This document shows, piece after piece, positions 9,030 to 13,895 of a stretch of DNA of 13,895 nucleotides. How positions within the stretch are numbered: position 1 is the stretch's first letter; the number at the start of each line of letters is the position of its first letter. Origin of the DNA: Astrothelium macrocarpum (Eukaryota > Ascomycota > Dothideomycetes > Trypetheliales > Trypetheliaceae). Location: positions 1 through 13,895 of the forward strand of contig JAGEMR010000267.1 in the NCBI GenBank assembly GCA_021030915.1, read 5' to 3'. Made by a program: the position numbers and the translations under genes. Under the pieces are notes generated by a model. The model did not search any database and had not been told where the DNA came from. It saw only the letters and a program-made list of their open reading frames with translations.

Positions 9030-10532
9030 AGACAGAGATCATGGGCTGGATTCAAAGGAGACACAAAGCATTCCCCCCCCTCTCAATATCTGCTGTAGCG
9101 TCGAATGTCTTTTAAAATGACACAATACGATAAAGAAAGAAAAATTCCAGGCGGGCATCTGTCGTGCGAAAGAGGGATAAGGCTTTAGTTCCGACGGCAA
9201 GCCAACAGACCTCGTATTTAAAGCGCCGATTATGTCTATTAGACATGTTGCGATATTGATGAAGATATAGTATACGTCTTGGTGATGGGCTAGAGCCTGT
9301 GCTCTCTGTACAGCTCCAGTCTAAACAGGTCGGACACCATGATGCGAATATACTGGAGCACATGGATGACTCGGCCATGGATGTTGCAGGAGGCCAGATT
9401 TGCAGCGAATCTGTAGTCCCAACTCAAGGACGGAGCGGTTAACTTTGAGATCATGAACGAAAATTCTAAGCATGGGAGATCTCAGGGCTTTACTGGAGTT
9501 GTAAGCAATCGTCTCTTTGCGCAGGTTATGCTCACGCATCACGCAGCGTTGTCCGAACAGTCCCATATTCATATTCCTGGATTGGCTGGCTTAAAGACCG
9601 CGAGGAATCCCAAGCAATCAGTCACACTGGGTTATAGTTTAAGTTCGAGATCGACCAGTCAAGCGGGAAACGAGACGATGTGTGTTGACTAGCTCATAGG
9701 TTTGGATCTTGTGCCAATCCTCGACCGTCGCACATAAGAACCGTTGTTACTATCATACGCTCGCCGCTTTGGGCTATGTGCTTGCCCAATTAGGCAAAGT
9801 TATCTCTTTCGGGAGAAATCAGATCAGACGATGGGTAAGGTATGTACAGTTATCCGATGGAGGTCGAAATCGGCCGACATGAGATCAAATTTCTCCAATC
9901 GGGGAAAGTGGGGCCTGACCCCCCAGCACAACGATTACCTAAGGTACTTGTGCTTGGTGCGCAGTTGTGCAATTGTGCAATTGCGCTCCCATAAATAGAT
10001 ATACATAAATGGATTGGTCAGACTATTCAGCACTCGGAAAGGAAAACTATAATGTAGCTATCTCAGAAATTCTAGAGGCATTCCTATCCGCTGAATAGAC
10101 CTGCCAGGAATTGTAATTATAAGATTAAGTCAATATCTTCAAGGACATGGAGCGTTCCATATGTTGAAGGAAGCTGCTTTGCGGTGGCAGCCCTTACCCG
10201 TTTTATACTAGCTCGTAGCCTACATAGCCGTCTCGTCCCTCTCTGAGGAACCTAAACTTCAATAATTCCAGACGACTTTCGTCTCCAACTTCAACATCAT
10301 AGTTATGCGCTCAATTCCACAGCCCACCGGCGGGTGTCACAAGAAATGCCGCCCCTTGCGTAGGCGAATCAAAACGCAGTACCCCGCAACCAAACCTCAG
10401 ACAATTCAATACCTAGCCAGTCCGACAACAATGACGTTGATAAGAAGCCAGTGATGTTTCACGGAGATTTTCGATACTCTACGACTTATAGCATCTCTTC
10501 TTGCGCTCCTGGTGCTCCCTTTTCTCTGCTTG
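9030..10532. other. Intergenic region between convergent genes
   Basis: About 1.5 kb between the 3' ends of the HET-ankyrin gene and the STAND-like gene. It should hold both 3' UTRs. An A-rich stretch near 9112-9152 (AAAATGACACAATACGATAA, then AAAGAAAGAAAAA) may serve polyadenylation of the HET gene. An 8-base direct repeat, TTGTGCAA twice, lies at 9965-9980. Open frames here are shorter than 90 codons, overlap and show no domains. No RNA gene or transposon feature was recognised. Confidence 0.5.
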
Positions 10533-12605
10533 TCAGGAAGTTACCCTTTCAATGTCGGCCATGTCTTCTCCGCTCGAACTCCCATCATCGTCTTCATACG
10601 TTACCCTAGCTATCCCATAGCTTTTGACAGATCTGGCGAAAATTTCAACGAAGCCATCCGTGGTAAAGCATGTCTTGAGTACCAGTTCGGACCCAAGGTT
10701 TCCACCATCTGGACAAAGACTGCGGATGAAGCGGCGGAGAAGGGATCTATCGGCAACCTTGGTTGTACCATAGCTCAGACACTCCAGTCCATCGATGATG
10801 CATAGCACCTGGCCGCGGAAGATATCTAGTATGGTGCGTACAAGATCAACCGCACTAGGTAGAGAAGCCTCTGACCCGTCGAGGGCGTGAAGACGAGAAG
10901 ACCATTCTTCTTTTGACCCAAGTACAGAGCTTGGAATGAAAGCAGGCAGCTGCGAAAGGAGTTGGGAGATAAGCGTATAGACCAGTGATAAGAGTATGTC
11001 AGTTCCCGAAGCACGTCGTGCTGCAACTTGACCTTTGGCAACAGGCTGAATGAAGAAGGCAGCCCAAGGTGTACCGCTTCTCTGAGCAATGGACAGCAAG
11101 GACGCGGCAATCAGGCTGTTCTTCGAGGGCGTTTCTGCATCCGTTGGTCCTTCGATCCATAAAAATGAGGAAGCCGACGATTGTGTCCATTTCTTGAGCT
11201 GCTCGATCACATTGTGCTCAAGGCGGAGATCGCCCACTGAATACATAGGCATCTGACGAAGTTTGTCTGTGTGTAGCCTTCTAAGATGACTTGTAGCTTC
11301 ACCGAAGACCGTGCTTGAGGAGATTTCTGAAGGCTGATCTGGTGCAATATCATCATTGTCGGAGATGAACCCACCAACATTGGGAGTCCTCTCCTCCGAT
11401 CGCGGATAGGTCGAGGACAAAGTTCTATCTTGGGGATGCTCAAGGGAGTATCGGGCATGGTCATCCTGCAGTCCCCGCTGTTCCAAAGCTCCGACTGCAA
11501 GAAGCATTTGCTGTGTAAAGTTTTCCATCTGATATTGCTGCTGCTGCTGTAACTGATCCCCAATCTTCGCCATATTTAAGAAGATCAAATCCGCCATCTC
11601 TTTGAAAGTAGGCTTTTTTTCCGAATCGATCTGATTGGCTTCCCTACTGAGCTTATGTTCGAGTTCTTTCATCTCGTTTCTGCATTTGCCAATGATGTCG
11701 TCAAGAGCATTCTTATTGAAACTTTTTGTGAATCGGGTCCAAGCCGAGCTTTGCCACTCGGTAAAGATATCTGCAAAACAGCTAAAGATAATGACATAAA
11801 GCCTCCGGATGTATCGCCTAACTATGGGGTACGACGATAATCCGCTTGTTCTACGTGCCCAATAGTCCACGTCTTCAGAGATCTCTACAAGTCCTTTCGA
11901 GATGCCTTCCGCTACGGCTCCATGGTTCACAGTTGCCTATCATGGAATCCAGTTAAGATTTTCTGTTGTCCACCTTCTCCGGCGGTATGATGGCTTACCT
12001 GAACAAGAGCCCCTAAACTTCCCGCAATGAGCGATACATACTTATCTCCTGTAGGAAAGGGCTTCATCAAAGATTCATAATTCGTGAACAATTTGCACAG
12101 CCGTTTGAGTCGGCGTTTAATCACAGATCCTTGCTCCTTCGCCTCCAAGTTTTCCTGCGTGGAGGTTATTACGTTCTCCAGAAATTGAAGCGACGGTTGA
12201 CGGTCACTGATGTCTGCTCTTTCTTCTTTGGGCAGTTTTTCTTGGAATTTTTTCCATGCCCGAGCAACTCGGCGGCTCATATTTTGAAGCTCAATTTCGT
12301 CTTCGGGTATTTCATTGTTTCTGGAGAGTGTGTTAGAGCTTGCTATCCGCTTTTTTTTGATAGATCGTAATGTTGACGTACGATTGCAGTAATTCTTCGT
12401 CCTCCGAGAAAAGATCCCACCACTGTTGACGGGAATTACTCGCCTGTCTTTCAAATATGAGATCCGCATTGACCTTCACTGCTAAAGCTCGCGGCAATGT
12501 TTCACCCGATGTAGCAAATTGGCCGTCTATTACGAACTCTTTGATAGCCCGCTTGCCACGAGTGAGCTTTGACTCTTTCTTTTCTCGGCCCATTTTGCTT
12601 GTCAT
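10533..12605 (-). CDS. STAND-like protein with DUF7708-type N-terminus and degenerate P-loop
   Basis: A three-exon gene, read as complement of 12605-12382, 12320-11999 and 11936-10533, giving 649 residues. Splicing joins frames that each stop without it. It restores a continuous motif, YVSLIAGSLGALVQ then ATVNHGAVAEG and LVEISEDV (residues about 170-205), typical of the DUF7708-type N-terminal region of fungal STAND proteins; this is good support for the intron model. Residues 183-290 are helical and charged, and a short glutamine run (LQQQQQYQ) lies near 311-318. Residues 438-610 look like a P-loop NTPase core: FLWIEGPTDAETPSKNS at 440-456 where Walker A should be, DILLSLVYTLISQLLSQLP at 495-513, a good Walker B strand VLCIIDGLECL at 559-569, and LKTCFTT near 602-608. 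Walker A lacks the GKS/GKT triplet, so ATP binding is doubtful. No C-terminal repeats follow. An ATG five codons in (AAAATGG context) is an alternative start. Confidence 0.8.
11937..11998 (-). other. Intron 2 of the STAND-like gene
   Basis: A 62-nt intron with donor GTAAGC (11998-11993), a TTAAC branch-like site and acceptor TAG ending at 11937. It lies between codons (phase 0, after CAG). Splicing joins SLGALVQ to ATVNHG and restores the conserved N-terminal motif of the family. Confidence 0.8.
12321..12381 (-). other. Intron 1 of the STAND-like gene
   Basis: A 61-nt intron with donor GTACGT (12381-12376), a CTAAC branch-site match about 11 nt before the acceptor, and acceptor CCAG ending at 12321. 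It splits a serine codon (TC|A). Without splicing, exon 1 stops within about 40 nt. Confidence 0.8.
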
Positions 12606-12625
12606 TCTACAGAGCTCGTAGAATG
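12603..12625. repeat. Perfect 8-bp inverted repeat over the STAND-like start codon
   Basis: The arms cattctac (12603-12610) and gtagaatg (12618-12625) are exact reverse complements around a 7-base loop, agagctc. The minus-strand copy of the left arm contains the ATG start codon of the STAND-like gene at 12605-12603. If transcribed, the hairpin would pair the start codon with the leader. It may equally be a chance palindrome. Confidence 0.5.
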
Positions 12626-13463
12626 ATTGTCCACAGATTAACTTGCTTTAAGGTTGCCCAGAAATCGAGATTGCGGGTCTAATCAAAGTTTAAACAACGT
12701 GTGATCAAGTTCATGCGCAGTGATTTCGATGAGTTTCAGCAGTTGGCTTCGTATAGGTGATGAAGGCGTTTAATACTGAAGATTCCACTAGAGCTCGCGG
12801 CGCGGAAGACAATGCCAGCAGACCAGACCAACTAATTTGCAGCCTGTCGACTTTTAATCGATTAGGGTTCGAAACCGTGCGGATTTCCACGTAAATCGAA
12901 AGCGCAAAGGAAGGCATTTTTAAGCACTCGGTCAAGGCTCCCCAGGCTGAGTTTGCCATGACTGGTCCTCCAAATGTGAGGCAGCCACTACATCCTTCGA
13001 TTACTAGCTCACAGATGTGCATATTGGGGAACATGACGATGTGCTGCATTCTCGCGCATGAAAGACTCAGGGAGCCAATAGGTGGCGCAGATTGATCAAG
13101 GCTAGCGCAAGATTCTGTGGGGCTACAGCCACTTCATACAGGCAGACGCACAAGAAGGCATTAACTAGTACCGATAGAGAAGGAACTAACGAAAAATGAA
13201 GACAACAGTAATTCCACTGTCAGCCTAGCACGGATTTGCTCAAGTGAGCTTCGTGATTTCAGCAGCTGAGACCCGTGCGCTTTGCGCTACTTTTGTGTGC
13301 TCGCACAGTGGCAAGGCTGAGCTAGCCAGCTGAGAGATCGATACGCCCATCGCGCCAACTGCCATCAACAACTTTTGCGGGTTCTTCGGAAAGCCTAATC
13401 AAAAGATATCCGTTTCATTGTTCTTTCGTCTTCTGATTATCTAGGGAGTGCCTGGGGAAGAAA
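12606..13463. other. Divergent intergenic region
   Basis: About 860 bases between the start of the STAND-like gene (minus) and the short plus-strand ORF. It should contain both promoters. A minus-strand ATG frame of 112 codons (12711-13049) has no recognisable domain and is not called. A tRNA T-arm look-alike at 12866-12876 has no matching acceptor stem. No clear TATA box or repeat was seen. Confidence 0.5.
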
Positions 13464-13847
13464 ATGCCACCATCCGATCTCGACTGGTGTCCCCTGGATG
13501 AGAATGAGGACGACAAAACCGCGGCCTCCAAACGAGATGATTGCGACACTCCTGGAGTGCTACATAAAGCGAAGTGGTATAGAGAGGACGGACGTTTGCT
13601 CAAGACGTTCGAGATCAGCTCCATTGCTGATTTACAGATTTCGGATAAACGAGAAGTCTCTACTACTGATCCTCAAAAGCCAATTTTAGAGGCTATCGCT
13701 GAGATCAACGGCACACCGAAGCAAATGAAGAGGGCTTTCACCAACAAGGCGAACGCGGATGGAGAAGATAGTGGATTGCATGATTTACTTGAAGAAAATC
13801 TACGCTGGCCTGATCTGAAGCAGGGATCGGAAAAATTAATGAATTGA
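13464..13847 (+). CDS. Hypothetical 127-residue protein, possibly a truncated gene
   Basis: An ATG with A at -3 opens a frame for an acidic, hydrophilic protein. It starts MPPSDLDWCPLDENEDD, continues with KAKWYREDGRLLKTFEISS near residues 36-54, and later has EAIAEINGTPKQMKRAF around 75-91 and LHDLLEENLRWPDLK near 105-119. I do not recognise the family. The composition and the helical C-terminal part look like real coding sequence. The stop lies only about five bases before the GGAT-rich border, and the last residues (QGSEKLMN) look unlike a natural end, so the 3' part may have been lost to that border. An intron leading to an exon beyond the window is also possible. There are no membrane segments or signal peptide. 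Confidence 0.45.
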   Translation: MPPSDLDWCPLDENEDDKTAASKRDDCDTPGVLHKAKWYREDGRLLKTFEISSIADLQISDKREVSTTDPQKPILEAIAEINGTPKQMKRAFTNKANADGEDSGLHDLLEENLRWPDLKQGSEKLMN

Positions 13848-13851
13848 ATTA

Positions 13852-13894
13852 GGATGGATAAATCCTATTTTTGGATGGATAAGGATGAATATCC
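13852..13894. repeat. GGAT/ATCC-dense border at the right end
   Basis: Five GGAT and two ATCC tetranucleotides lie in 43 bases. Two copies of ggatggataa (13852-13861 and 13873-13882) are 21 bases apart. The window ends in ATATCCG (13889-13895), the reverse complement of CGGATAT that opens the left border at 1744. The surrounding bases turn AT-rich again, so another AT-rich block may begin beyond the window. Confidence 0.55.
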
Positions 13895-13895
13895 G

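Noticed and set aside
3416..9924. Shared CTGACCCCC motif at 3416-3425 and 9915-9924 as possible transposon ends
   Set aside because: The match is only about 9 bases, in direct orientation, with no target-site duplication or transposase.
9744..9998. 84-codon plus-strand frame between the convergent genes
   Set aside because: No domain, no promoter-like sequence, and other overlapping frames of similar length exist nearby.
12866..12876. ggttcgaaacc resembling a tRNA T-arm
   Set aside because: No pairing acceptor stem, D-arm or anticodon arm at the right distances on either strand.
12711..13049. 112-codon ATG frame on the minus strand
   Set aside because: No recognisable domain, composition not clearly coding, and it lies in the divergent promoter region.
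1..13895. Starship-type giant transposon
   Set aside because: No DUF3435 tyrosine-recombinase captain gene or any other transposase is visible in the window; the border similarity alone is too weak.

Overview
The window looks like nuclear DNA of a filamentous ascomycete (Pezizomycotina). The evidence is a HET-domain/ankyrin gene, a fungal-type STAND-like gene with two short spliceosomal introns (61 and 62 nt, GT...AG, CTAAC/TTAAC-like branch sites), a pyrimidine-rich promoter leader, and a sharp switch between an extremely AT-rich block and base-balanced gene DNA. No bacterial features (operons, Shine-Dalgarno sites, CRISPR) and no tRNA or rRNA genes were found. The species cannot be told from the sequence.

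Layout. 1-1743: AT-rich block with no credible gene and only about 5-17% G+C in sampled lines. 1744-1809: border dense in GGAT/ATCC. 1810-2329: no gene seen. 2330-2773 (+): decayed remnant of the N-terminal region of a NACHT/STAND-type protein, with an in-frame TAA. 2774-3878: no gene seen, ending in a CT-rich leader. 3879-9029 (+): one very long intronless gene for a 1716-residue HET-domain protein with about 30 ankyrin repeats. 9030-10532: intergenic, between convergent genes. 12605-10533 (-): three-exon gene for a 649-residue STAND-like protein with a DUF7708-type N-terminal region and a P-loop-NTPase-like domain whose Walker A is degenerate. 12606-13463: divergent intergenic region. 13464-13847 (+): short hypothetical ORF, perhaps the front of a truncated gene. 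13852-13894: second GGAT/ATCC-dense border, inverted relative to the first.

Taken together this is a small accessory island of allorecognition/innate-immunity-type genes: a HET effector-like domain fused to a repeat sensor, a STAND-like protein and a dead STAND relative. It sits against an AT-rich compartment. HET domains are known in fungi to trigger incompatibility cell death, and ankyrin arrays and STAND proteins act as recognition and switch modules. That the two intact genes here work together is inference from proximity only. The most unusual points are the size and two-block structure of the ankyrin array, the missing P-loop in the STAND-like protein, the matching GGAT/ATCC borders, and the odd sequence context of the few G and C bases left in the AT-rich block.
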